DNA of 64,000 nt from assembly GCF_003355495.1 (NCBI RefSeq), contig NZ_CP031337.1, forward strand, positions 749,001 to 813,000. Reading direction: 5' to 3'. The notes under the pieces are model-generated. The model saw only the letters and a program-made list of their open reading frames with translations. It was not told the DNA's origin and did no database searches. Made by a program: the position numbers and the translations under genes. The stretch is from Crenobacter cavernae. Its GTDB lineage: Bacteria > Pseudomonadota > Gammaproteobacteria > Burkholderiales > Chromobacteriaceae. Shown piece by piece: positions 36,360 through 45,381 of the stretch. Position 1 is the first letter of the stretch. Every line of letters starts with the position of its first letter.

Positions 36360-36595
36360 CGATTTTCTTGTGAACAGCACATAGGCTCGATGAGCTTCGT
36401 GTTCCCCGTTCGAACCGGGGAAAAATCCGGATGGCCGGCCCTGCTTCGGTCTCTTTATCGCCCATGCATCGACATGACATTTTTCACGACGAACCGGGGG
36501 GGGGATACCCCATGCTTTGGATACCCGCAGAACCCGGCACCTCCCCTACCGGCGGGCCTCGCACTGGTCGCGCCTACGGCAAGAAAGGACAAGCC
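36360..36595. other. Upstream region of H-NOX with a G9 tract
   Basis: No independent gene. A run of nine G (36496-36504) lies 91 bp before the H-NOX start. The frame through it is open and in phase with H-NOX from an ATG at 36431, so slippage of the run could matter if an upstream start is used. Confidence 0.45.
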
Positions 36596-37138
36596 ATGCT
36601 AGGGATGGTATTTACCGAATTCGTGGAAATGGTGGAGTCCGCCTTCTCGTCCGAGCTAGCCGACGCCATGCTCGTGGCCGCAAAGCTCCCGCATGGCGGC
36701 TCTTATACCGCAGTGGGCTATTACCCCCACGAAGAAATTGTCCGGCTCGTGGCCGCCTTGGCCCGCCTGACCGGCGAGCCCGCAGAAGGGCTGGTGCAAG
36801 CCTTCGGCCGGCACCTCCTCAAGGTCTTTTCCACGGCCCATCCGGCCTTTTTCGCCAGCAAGGTCAATGCGTTCGACTTGCTGGCCTGCGTGGACGCAGA
36901 AATTCATCGGGAGGTACGCAAGCTGTATCCGGACTCGCAGCTCCCCACCATTGAAGTCATCGGACGCGATGCGCAATCGATCACTTTGCAGTATCGCTCG
37001 CCGCGTTCAATGGAGGCGCTGGCGCTGGGACTGATCGAGGGTACCGGCCTGCACTACGGAACCCCGTTGACGATTACCCAAAGCAAAGCCCGTGACGCGG
37101 ATGACACGACCCTGTTTCATGTAGCGCTCACGGAATAA
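36596..37138 (+). CDS. H-NOX haem nitric-oxide sensor
   Basis: 180 aa from ATG 36596, preceded by AAAGGA. A stand-alone haem-NO-binding domain of typical length. The proximal haem ligand is His104 (AEIHREV), and the haem-propionate motif Y-x-S-x-R is Y133-S135-R137. Bacterial H-NOX proteins bind NO and control a neighbouring histidine kinase or cyclic-di-GMP enzyme. The GGDEF-EAL gene starts 15 bp downstream, the classical partner arrangement. Confidence 0.94.
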   Translation: MLGMVFTEFVEMVESAFSSELADAMLVAAKLPHGGSYTAVGYYPHEEIVRLVAALARLTGEPAEGLVQAFGRHLLKVFSTAHPAFFASKVNAFDLLACVDAEIHREVRKLYPDSQLPTIEVIGRDAQSITLQYRSPRSMEALALGLIEGTGLHYGTPLTITQSKARDADDTTLFHVALTE

Positions 37139-37152
37139 ACGGAATAAGTGGC

Positions 37153-39357
37153 ATGCCACCACCCTCCACCACGCTCAGCCCTCCCGGCCTTGGCCCCGAC
37201 GTTCTGGAGCGCCGGCTACTGCGAGAGCGTGCGGCGCGCAAGGCCGCCGAGCAGTTGCTCAACAGCAAAAGCCTGGAATTGTACGAGGCATCGCAGCGCT
37301 CTTCCCATGCGCAAAGACTCCTGGAATTGGCGCTTTGGGCAAGCAGCGAATCGATCTGGGAGTGGTCGGCGGAACACGACCTGTATGTAGTCAGGACCTT
37401 TCCCGACACCGACAGCCCGCCGGCGGTACGCCACGGCTTGCTCCGCGAATTCATGGGCGGCCTTCATCCCGAAGATCGCGACAAAGCCCGCGTGAGTTGG
37501 CAGAGGCATGTCGCCGGAGCCACGGATGTGCTCGAGATCGCGGTACGCCATCGAGGAGACGAAGGTTGGCGCTGGCTGCGCATCCGGGGCAAGGTCGTCG
37601 AATGGGGCGCCGACCGGCAGGCCGTCAGGGTGGTCGGAACCGTCAAGGACATCACGTCCCACCGCGATGCCGAGCATTCGTTCCGCCTGATGGCTTCGGC
37701 CTTCGCCAGCTCGCGCGATGCCATGACCGTGCTCTCGGAAACATGGCAGATCATCGAGGCGAACAAGGCCTTCCAGCAGCTGGCCCTCGCCGAATCCTAC
37801 CCGATCGAGGGCGCGCCCCTGTCGCATTATCTCGAGCTGCCGGCCGAGCTGCTCGACGAGGTTGGGCAAAGGGGTTATGCGCAACGCGAAAGCCGCTTTC
37901 GCACGCACCGTCTCGATCAGATCCCGGTGGAGGTCACGTTGAGCCGCTTCGTCGCAGGGGACGGTGCCGCGTCCTACCTGATTGCGACCATCCGCGACAT
38001 CACGGATCGCAAGCAAGCCGCAAGCGAACTCGAACGGATCGCTCACTTCGACGCGCTCACCCAACTCCCCAACCGGGTCTCCCTCCAGCTGGAGCTCGCC
38101 CGCCGCCTGCAGCATATCTCGCCCGAACAGTCTCAGGCCGTCTTGTTCCTCGACCTCGACGGCTTCAAGGAAGTCAACGATTCCCTCGGGCATGACGCGG
38201 GTGACGAACTGCTGCGGACCATGGCGCGCCGGCTGCCGACCCTGCTGGGCCCCAAAGACATGCTGGCCAGGTGGGGAGGCGATGAGTTTGTCGCGTTGCT
38301 CGCGATCGAGGGCGCCGCCGAGCGGGCACAAGAGATCGCGCAGCTCATTCTTTCGACATTGAGCCAGCGCATGGAAATCCGGGGGCACGGGATCAGCGTT
38401 TCCGGCAGCATTGGCATCGCCCTAGCACCGCACGACGGCCAGGATGTGGAAACCATCCTGCGCCATGCCGACGCCGCCATGTATGCAGCCAAGCACGCAG
38501 GCAAGAATCGCTGCGCCGCCTATCACAAAGCGATGACCGCCGATGCCCTGTGGCGCGTGACGCTTCTTGCCCAGTTGCGGGCAGCCGTAGAGCAGGACGG
38601 CCTGGATTTCGTGTTGCAGCCTAAATTTTCCGCCAGGGGCACGATCGTCGGAGCCGAACTGCTTGCGCGCTGGAATACCAAGCAGCACGGAACGATTTCC
38701 CCATCGCTCTTCATTCCGCTTGCGGAGCAAAACGGCCTGGCGGCACCACTCGGCCGGCTGGCGATCCAGAAAGCCGCACAATACGCCGCCACGCTGGCGC
38801 AAAACGGCCACCCCATTCCTGTGGCCGTCAACATTTCGCCGCTGCAGGTCCTAGACGACCAGCTCGCCAGCGTGCTGCAGGAGGCCTGCCGCGCCCATCG
38901 CATCGAACCCGCCCAACTCGAGCTTGAGGTCACGGAGTCGATCTTCCTGCAGGACTCGGACACGCCGGTACAACGTCTCATGGCACTACGCGAGAAGGGC
39001 TTTCCCATTGCGATGGACGACTTCGGGACGGGCTACTCGTCGTTGGGCTACCTGCGCCGCTTGCCGTTCGACACCATCAAGATCGACCGTAGCTTCCTGG
39101 TCGATGTGGACCAGGATGAGAAATCGAAACGGCTCCTGATTGGCATCGTCAACCTGTGCTCGCTTCTTGGCGTTCACACCGTCGCGGAGGGCGTGGAAAC
39201 CGCCGAGCAATTCCACCTTCTGCAAGAGCTAGGCGTCGTCCATTACCAGGGTTTTTTCCTGGCCCGGCCAATGCCGCTAAAAGGGGTGCTGGCCTTGCTT
39301 GCCGTCCATTCGACAATGGCCGATAGCCGAGTAAAGCCGGGGATGCAAAGAGATTAA
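37153..39357 (+). CDS. PAS-PAS-GGDEF-EAL cyclic-di-GMP enzyme, H-NOX partner
   Basis: 734 aa, no membrane segment. A helical N-terminus, two PAS domains (about 60-165 and 175-285), a GGDEF domain with the active-site motif GGDEF at 375-379, and an EAL domain (about 480-725). The EAL signature itself reads ELL (502-504), while the other catalytic elements (ELEVTES, DDFGTGYSS, IKIDRSF, VAEGVETAEQ) are present. It is likely both a cyclase and a phosphodiesterase, with NO-bound H-NOX shifting the balance as shown in Shewanella and Legionella relatives. Confidence 0.94.
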   Translation: MPPPSTTLSPPGLGPDVLERRLLRERAARKAAEQLLNSKSLELYEASQRSSHAQRLLELALWASSESIWEWSAEHDLYVVRTFPDTDSPPAVRHGLLREFMGGLHPEDRDKARVSWQRHVAGATDVLEIAVRHRGDEGWRWLRIRGKVVEWGADRQAVRVVGTVKDITSHRDAEHSFRLMASAFASSRDAMTVLSETWQIIEANKAFQQLALAESYPIEGAPLSHYLELPAELLDEVGQRGYAQRESRFRTHRLDQIPVEVTLSRFVAGDGAASYLIATIRDITDRKQAASELERIAHFDALTQLPNRVSLQLELARRLQHISPEQSQAVLFLDLDGFKEVNDSLGHDAGDELLRTMARRLPTLLGPKDMLARWGGDEFVALLAIEGAAERAQEIAQLILSTLSQRMEIRGHGISVSGSIGIALAPHDGQDVETILRHADAAMYAAKHAGKNRCAAYHKAMTADALWRVTLLAQLRAAVEQDGLDFVLQPKFSARGTIVGAELLARWNTKQHGTISPSLFIPLAEQNGLAAPLGRLAIQKAAQYAATLAQNGHPIPVAVNISPLQVLDDQLASVLQEACRAHRIEPAQLELEVTESIFLQDSDTPVQRLMALREKGFPIAMDDFGTGYSSLGYLRRLPFDTIKIDRSFLVDVDQDEKSKRLLIGIVNLCSLLGVHTVAEGVETAEQFHLLQELGVVHYQGFFLARPMPLKGVLALLAVHSTMADSRVKPGMQRD

Positions 39358-39727
39358 TAGCAGCGCCAAATCTCGAGAAAACGACATTATCAAGCCATCT
39401 TGCATGCATCGATTCAATGGCCTAGAAAAACTGTAAGACGTTTATTTGGCGGATGGATCCATCATGTTTACAGTCAACTATTACAAGCATTTCTTGTATC
39501 GGACGCGAAGGCCATACCGTCATGGCTGCAAGCGATGGGGGCAGGAGCCTTTCTGTTCCATGCCACTCAGGCACCACGAGGCGAGTTCCTCGACACCGCC
39601 TTCTCTTCCAGTGCATTGATTTTTTCCTGAATAGACCAGGCATTAACCTGAACCGTCTCGCCTCGACACACGGAACCGTCTTCCCCTTAAAAACCACGGT
39701 CTCACCTCACTCGGCGCGGAGGAAATT
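39358..39727. other. Intergenic region, no gene seen
   Basis: 370 bases, somewhat less GC-rich than its surroundings. Short open frames on both strands lack ribosome-binding sites and family resemblance. No terminator or tRNA is visible. Confidence 0.5.
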
Positions 39728-40061
39728 ATGCCAGCATCCATAGATGATATCCGGACGGCGCAGCAGCGCTTCCTGATAGAAAATCCCCATGTGCAAAAAG
39801 AGCTCTATGCGATTACGCCGTTTTACGCAGAGTTCATGGGAGAGGATCTGGAGCAGCTGCGGCAATATCATCTTGCCACGACGATGGAAAGATCGGCCTG
39901 GGCAAAAAACATGGACATGATCGAGTATCAGATCCTATTTGGCGTAGACGACCCCCGTAGAGCGAAACCGCCTTCGCATCGCCCGCCACAAGGAAATGGC
40001 CGATGCGCTGGGATATGATTGGGAGGACTACCTCGCGCTGAATTGGGTGAAGCTCGAATGA
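39728..40061 (+). pseudogene. Frameshifted small gene, DUF6388-like
   Basis: A GGAGG site precedes the ATG. The first 76 codons run to VDDP, then a C5 run at 39952-39956 puts the frame out. Removing one C gives a continuous product of about 110 aa ending RHKEMADALGYDWEDYLALNWVKLE. That ending resembles the His-Arg-Glu...ALGMEWEEY pattern I associate with DUF6388; the family name is from memory. Either a recent frameshift or a homopolymer sequencing error. Confidence 0.65.
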
Positions 40062-40275
40062 GCCCCTTTTCGGACGGGGAAATACCGTCAGAAAAACAGC
40101 CGGTCACCGCATAAAAACACGAGCCGCGATGCCGCAGGATTAGCGCTGCTCAATAAGGACTCGGGCCGGACTCGCAAGGCGACGGGATGCCTTCGCGTCT
40201 GCCCTGGGAACTTGCTTTTTGGCGGTGCGCGCCCTCCCGTCCCACCATAAGCCGTACGGCCCGAAGCGCCGGGCT

Positions 40276-42765
40276 TCAGCCTTTGCACGCCACGCAGTTC
40301 TTGCCCGCCATCTTCGCCCTATACATCGCGGCATCCGCGCCGGACAGCACCGCATCCGGTGACAGGTTTTGGGTCGGCGTGAAGATGGCGATGCCTATGC
40401 TGGTCGATATCGATACGGCATGGGTAGAAACGATGGCCGGCACGGAGACATTGGCGACGATTTTCTTCGCGAGCGCTTCCGCCTCTTTAAACGGCTCCTT
40501 CAGCCCTTCCAGGATGATGGTGAACTCGTCGCCCGCCAGTCTGGCGACCGTATCGGTCTTGCGCACCGAGGCCTGCAGCCGTTGGGCGAACAACTGGAGG
40601 ATCTGGTCTCCGACATCATGGCCGTAAGCGTCGTTGATCTGCTTGAAGCCGTCGAGGTCCATGAACAGGACGGCGCCGGCCTTGTCGTTGCGCTGGGCCC
40701 GATCAATCGCCTGCTGCAACCGGTCCATAAAGAGACGCCGATTGGGCAGATCGGTGAGCGCATCGTAGGTCGCTTCGCGCTGCAGCGTCGCCTCCAGGCG
40801 TTTACGCTCGGAAATATCGCTGAACGCGACCACGGCGCCGATGCGCTGCCCCTCCCGGACGATGGGGGAAGCGCTCGCCTCGACCGGTAGCGGACGGCCA
40901 TCCTTGCGCCAGAAGGTTTCTTCGCCACGATGGAGCCGCCCGGAGCGCAACACCTTCAGCATTTCGCTGGCTTCGGGAAGCAGCGGCGATCCATCGGCAT
41001 GCATGTAATGGAACAGGGAATGGGCCTTCTGGCCGAGCATTTCATGCTCGGCCCGGCCCAGCAGCCGGCAGGCTTCGGGATTGGTGAATATGATCCGCCC
41101 GTCTTCGTCCAGCACGTACACCCCCTCCGCCAAGGCCGAGGCGATCTCGAGGATTCTCGCCTCGCTTTCCTTCAACGCCTCAGTGCGCTCCTTGACCTGC
41201 GTTTCGACCCTGGCGGTATGACCGCTCGCCAGCATCAGCAGCGCCCCCAGCAGCCCTATGCCCAGCGTCCCGGCGGCGAGCACGACCCAGCCCTGCCATC
41301 CGCGATGCTGGGCAAGATAGGAAGGCTTCGGCGCCGTTTCCAGCAGGTAGTGACGGCCGCCGAATGACACGCGCTGCTGGAACAGCGCGGCGCCGTCCGG
41401 CATGAAGAAGCTGTTGTAGAGGGTACGGCGCGCATCCGTGTCGATCAGCCGGACGCACAGCAATGCCTGCGACCCGGGCAGCAGTTTTTCCATGAAGTCG
41501 GCGACATGGAGGACGACGAGCACCACCCCGCCGAGCCCATCGCCCGTTTTGACGTTCAGCAGCAGGAGCAATCCCCCCTGCTGCGCCAGCACCAGCCGGA
41601 GCGGCACGCTGGCGATAACCGAACCCGTCCGGGTCGTCTTGCCGATCGCCTCCCGGCGATCCGGCAACGACGCCAGATCGAAGCCCGAGACCGCCTGGTT
41701 GCCGATCCATGGCTCCGTGAAGGTGACCGGATAGAAATAGTCCCGCCCCCGCGCGCGCCTGAAGCCGTGCCCGTCGCCGAGCTCGCGAATTTCAAAGCCG
41801 GGAACGTCTCTGCCCTGCGCCGCTTCGAAGGCCTGCCGCTGCGATGCCTCGACGCGCGGCGCCCAGTCGATCGCCTGAATCATCGGAAAGCGCTGCAGCG
41901 CCTTTTGGGTAAAGCGGCGGAATTTCTCGCGGGTGATATTCCCGCCGTTGACGAACAGGCCTTCGGTCTGCTCGAGCAAGGACGCCTGCTCTTCCAGCCG
42001 ATGATGGAAATTATTGGCCAGCCGCTGCGACTGGACCCGGAACTCCATGAGCGAATCGCCTTCTTCCCACCGGCTAACATTGATGAAGAGGGCGACGAGC
42101 AAGGCACAGGCCGCCAGCATCGGCACCGCGACCGTCATCGCCCTTTTCCGCCACAATGCCCGCGGTTCGCCCGCGACGACCAGCGCCAGCGGCAACATGA
42201 CCAGCACGCCCAGCATGTCGCCTATCCACCAGACAAACCAGCTCATGGCAAAACTGCCCGCCGGGATGACGCCGAGCGCAACCAGACAGGATACCGACAG
42301 CGTGGCGCTGACGAGGCAGATCACAGGGGAAAGGAACAGGAAGAAGAGCACCTCGCGCGCGCTGTCGAACGGTGCCGGGTAGGCTACGGCCTTACGCAGG
42401 CACCAGCCCCCCACGCCCGCCTGCAGCGTCGACGCCAGCGCGATCAGGCATGCCGCGCTCAAGCCCAGGACGGTCAGCCGATCGCTGCTCTCGTACCCGA
42501 TCCAGACGTTGAGCAGCAAAGAACCCAGCAGAATCCCGGGGAGGGTGCGCTTCCCCCCCATGAAGGACGCCGCGACCGCGATGCCGGCCGGCGTGAATAT
42601 TGCAGACGCATATCCTGGAGGAATGGCCAGCCATAGACTCAGCTTGCCCGTGCCGATATAAGCGGCGACCAGGAGCAAGGTGAGCCAGCCGAGAGGCTGC
42701 GTGCGGCTAGGGACCGCCATATCGGGAGCGGACTGTTTGCTTGCGGGTCGACGCTTCGTGTCCAT
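40276..42765 (-). CDS. MASE1-CHASE-PAS-GGDEF diguanylate cyclase
   Basis: 829 aa from ATG 42765, chosen for the AAGGTCAAGAG just upstream; an ATG at 42792 is possible. N-terminal MASE1-like membrane domain with about eight helices (about 25-250), a periplasmic CHASE domain (about 260-480), another helix (about 490-515), a PAS domain (about 535-655), and a C-terminal GGDEF domain whose signature is AGDEF, a variant usually active. It makes cyclic-di-GMP in response to an unknown external signal. It has no EAL domain. Confidence 0.93.
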   Translation of the reverse strand: MDTKRRPASKQSAPDMAVPSRTQPLGWLTLLLVAAYIGTGKLSLWLAIPPGYASAIFTPAGIAVAASFMGGKRTLPGILLGSLLLNVWIGYESSDRLTVLGLSAACLIALASTLQAGVGGWCLRKAVAYPAPFDSAREVLFFLFLSPVICLVSATLSVSCLVALGVIPAGSFAMSWFVWWIGDMLGVLVMLPLALVVAGEPRALWRKRAMTVAVPMLAACALLVALFINVSRWEEGDSLMEFRVQSQRLANNFHHRLEEQASLLEQTEGLFVNGGNITREKFRRFTQKALQRFPMIQAIDWAPRVEASQRQAFEAAQGRDVPGFEIRELGDGHGFRRARGRDYFYPVTFTEPWIGNQAVSGFDLASLPDRREAIGKTTRTGSVIASVPLRLVLAQQGGLLLLLNVKTGDGLGGVVLVVLHVADFMEKLLPGSQALLCVRLIDTDARRTLYNSFFMPDGAALFQQRVSFGGRHYLLETAPKPSYLAQHRGWQGWVVLAAGTLGIGLLGALLMLASGHTARVETQVKERTEALKESEARILEIASALAEGVYVLDEDGRIIFTNPEACRLLGRAEHEMLGQKAHSLFHYMHADGSPLLPEASEMLKVLRSGRLHRGEETFWRKDGRPLPVEASASPIVREGQRIGAVVAFSDISERKRLEATLQREATYDALTDLPNRRLFMDRLQQAIDRAQRNDKAGAVLFMDLDGFKQINDAYGHDVGDQILQLFAQRLQASVRKTDTVARLAGDEFTIILEGLKEPFKEAEALAKKIVANVSVPAIVSTHAVSISTSIGIAIFTPTQNLSPDAVLSGADAAMYRAKMAGKNCVACKG

Positions 42766-42926
42766 CTCTTGACCTTGCTGTACGGCATTCATTCCGGATG
42801 AACTGTCGATATTATCAGCTCGGCCCGGCGACACGCATAAATCGTCCCCGCCGCCGCCATCGCCTTCCCTCCGCGCACCTTTGCCGCCATTTTCTGTCCA
42901 ACCGCCATACCGGGAGGAGAGCCATC

Positions 42927-43415
42927 ATGAGCGCACGGTCTCTTGTCGCAGGCATGGGCCTGTTCATCGCGCTGGCGCCGGCCGTCCGGGCGGAAGTCAC
43001 GGTCGAGTTCGTCGAACCGCAGCGCTACACCGACGGCTCGGAGGACGGCTATCGTTACGATCGCGGCACGCTTGACGCGCTCGAGCGCCATCTCAAGGCC
43101 CTCGGCCAACGTTGCCTGAGGGAGGGCGAGACGCTAGAACTGCGCGTCCTCGACGTCGACCTCGCCGGGCGCTACGAATGGTGGCGGCCAGCGGCTTACG
43201 ACGTCCGGGTGATGCGCGACATCACGTGGCCGAGGCTGGACCTCGAATACATGTGGCGCGATGGCGACGGCCGGGTCCTGGGTCGGGCGCGCGAGCGGGT
43301 CTCGGACATGAATTATCTGTGGCGCAGCCCTTACGTGCGCAACGACCTCAATTCTCTTCCCTACGAAAAGGCGATGCTGCGCGACTGGTTCGACCGGCGC
43401 TTCTGCCGCGGCTAA
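42927..43415 (+). CDS. DUF3016 secreted protein
   Basis: 162 aa from ATG 42927, preceded by GGGAGGAGA. Signal peptide 1-22 ending VRA, then the DUF3016 pattern VEFVEPQRYTD, LRVLDVDLAGRYEWWRP and MRDITWPRLDLEYMWRDGDG. Periplasmic, function unknown. It is divergent from the MASE1 cyclase and ends at a terminator. Confidence 0.9.
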   Translation: MSARSLVAGMGLFIALAPAVRAEVTVEFVEPQRYTDGSEDGYRYDRGTLDALERHLKALGQRCLREGETLELRVLDVDLAGRYEWWRPAAYDVRVMRDITWPRLDLEYMWRDGDGRVLGRARERVSDMNYLWRSPYVRNDLNSLPYEKAMLRDWFDRRFCRG

Positions 43416-43439
43416 CTGTTCGGACCTTATGACGCCCCG

Positions 43440-43466
43440 AAGGCCGGTCGAATCGACCGGCCTTTC
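43440..43466 (+). terminator. Terminator after the DUF3016 gene
   Basis: AAGGCCGGTCG / CGACCGGCCTT stem with an AAT loop, followed by T. Confidence 0.8.
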
Positions 43467-43665
43467 TGCTCCCTTCCCTCATCCCGGTCATCGCCGCCCG
43501 CCCGCAAGGCCGGAATCCGAAGCTTTCTGTCGCGGCTGGCTAACGACACGGACGAGCCGCGCCATTTAGCATGCCAGAGCCATCAACCGGCACCGCATGC
43601 ACTGTCGGCGCGACCCGGCCGCGTGCGGACTCCCAAAAAATGCCCGAGACCTAGAGGAGATTCTG

Positions 43666-44892
43666 ATGAACCTTGCCCATACCGTACTGGCGCTCGCGAT
43701 CCCGCTCTGCTTCGCTCACGGCGTCGCCCACGCCGCGCCGGAGCTCGCCACCGCCGGCCACGTCAAGGCCGCCGCGCCGGCCAGCAACGCCTGGGTCGAG
43801 ATCGACAAGGCGGCGTTCGAACACAATATCCGCACGCTGCAGTCCGAACTGAACGGCAAGTCGAAGATCTGCGCGATCCTGAAGGCCGACGCCTACGGCC
43901 ACGGCATCGGCCTCTTGATGCCGTCGGTGATCAAGATGGGCGTGCCCTGCGTCGGCATCGCCAGCAACGAGGAGGCGCGCGTGGTGCGCGACAGCGGCTT
44001 CAAGGGCCGGCTGATGCGCGTGCGCACCGGCTCGCTGCAGGAAGTCGAAGCCGGACTGAAGTACAACATGGAAGAACTGGTCGGCAACGCCGACTTCGCG
44101 CGCCAGGCCTCGGCCATCGCCCGCCGTCACGGCCGCACGCTCAGCGTGCATCTGGCGCTGAACTCGGCCGGCATCAGCCGCAACGGCCTGGAGCTGTCGA
44201 GCGATGCGGGCAAAGCCGACGCGCTGGCGATCGCCAAGCTGCCGTCGCTGAAAATCGCCGGCATCATGACCCACTTCCCGGTCGAGGAAAAAGACGACGT
44301 GGTGAAGGGTCTGGCGGTGTTCAAAGAGGAGGTCGACTGGGTGATCAAGGAAGCCCGCCTCGACCGCAAGAAGCTGACCGTCCACTGCGCGAACTCGTTC
44401 GCGACGCTCGAAGTGCCCGAGGCGCGCATGGACATGGTGCGCCCGGGCGGCGCGCTGTTCGGCGACACCGTGCCGTCGCACACCGAGTACCAGCGAGTGA
44501 TGCAGTTCAAGTCCCGCGTCGCCTCGGTCAACCGCTACCCAGCGGGCAACGCCGTCGGCTACGACCGCACCTACACGCTGAAGCGCGATTCGCTCTTGGC
44601 CAACCTCCCGGTCGGCTATTCGGACGGCTACCGCCGCGTGTTCACCAACAAGGCGAGCGTGCTGATAGCCGGGCAGCGCGCGCCGGTGGTCGGCAAGGTG
44701 TCGATGAACACGCTGATGGTCGACGTGACCGACATTCCGGGCGCGAAGAGCGGCGACGAAGTGGTGCTGTTCGGCAAGCAGGGCAAGGCCGAGATCACGC
44801 AGGCCGAACTCGAGGACTTCAACGGCGCGCTGTTGGCCGACCTGTACACGGTGTGGGGCAACTCCAACCCTAAGGTCCTGAAGGCCCGATAA
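43666..44892 (+). CDS. Periplasmic broad-specificity amino-acid racemase (alanine racemase fold)
   Basis: 408 aa from ATG 43666, preceded by AGAGGAG. A signal peptide (1 to about 23, ending AHA) sets it apart from cytosolic Alr. PLP-binding Lys73 lies in ILKADAYGHG. The catalytic Tyr region is VGYDRTY and the fold III C-terminal beta domain follows (about 290-408). Secreted relatives (Bsr type) racemise Lys, Arg and other residues and release D-amino acids that modulate peptidoglycan and biofilm. I cannot read the substrate range from sequence. Confidence 0.9.
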   Translation: MNLAHTVLALAIPLCFAHGVAHAAPELATAGHVKAAAPASNAWVEIDKAAFEHNIRTLQSELNGKSKICAILKADAYGHGIGLLMPSVIKMGVPCVGIASNEEARVVRDSGFKGRLMRVRTGSLQEVEAGLKYNMEELVGNADFARQASAIARRHGRTLSVHLALNSAGISRNGLELSSDAGKADALAIAKLPSLKIAGIMTHFPVEEKDDVVKGLAVFKEEVDWVIKEARLDRKKLTVHCANSFATLEVPEARMDMVRPGGALFGDTVPSHTEYQRVMQFKSRVASVNRYPAGNAVGYDRTYTLKRDSLLANLPVGYSDGYRRVFTNKASVLIAGQRAPVVGKVSMNTLMVDVTDIPGAKSGDEVVLFGKQGKAEITQAELEDFNGALLADLYTVWGNSNPKVLKAR

Positions 44893-44994
44893 GCCGCGGC
44901 GAGCGATCCCCCGGCGTCATGCGCCGGGGCTGGTGGCCTACTCAACGCGATTGGCGCGATAATCTGCCCTTTCTATTCCAGACAGGAGCACATC

Positions 44995-45324
44995 GTGCGA
45001 ATGATTACGGGGCTTCTCGCCTCCTCCCTGCTCAGCTTGCCGGCGCTGTGCGCCGCGCAGACCATCGACGAAGCGCTGCTGGCGGCGCAGATGGCCTATC
45101 AGCAGGCCGACGGCCAGTCCGGCCAGTCCGCACTACGGCTGAAGTCGGCCGAGTCGGCGCTGACGCAGGCGCAGCAGCGCCTGGCCGATGCGCAGAACGC
45201 CGTCACCCGCGCCGAATCCGAACTGTCGGCCGCGAAGAGCGCCGAAGAAGTCGCACGCCGCCGGCTGGCGGCCAGCGCCGACTCGTTGAAGTCGGCGTGG
45301 GCGCGCAAGGAACGCACCAACTAG
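44995..45324 (+). CDS. Small secreted coiled-coil protein
   Basis: 109 aa from the GTG at 44995 (AGGAG seven bases upstream; the ATG two codons later is too far from it). Signal peptide 1-21 ending CAA, then one long Ala/Gln/Ser-rich coiled coil (about 28-105). No recognised family. Resembles small periplasmic Ala-rich coiled-coil proteins such as Lpp-type spacers, but it has no lipobox. Confidence 0.75.
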   Translation: MRMITGLLASSLLSLPALCAAQTIDEALLAAQMAYQQADGQSGQSALRLKSAESALTQAQQRLADAQNAVTRAESELSAAKSAEEVARRRLAASADSLKSAWARKERTN

Positions 45325-45334
45325 GCCCATGCAA

Positions 45335-45360
45335 AAGCCCGCCAAACGGCGGGCTTTTTT
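45335..45360 (+). terminator. Terminator after the coiled-coil gene
   Basis: AAGCCCGCC / GGCGGGCTT stem with an AAAC loop, followed by TTTT. Confidence 0.92.
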
Positions 45361-45381
45361 GATGGCACCCAGATGAACGCG

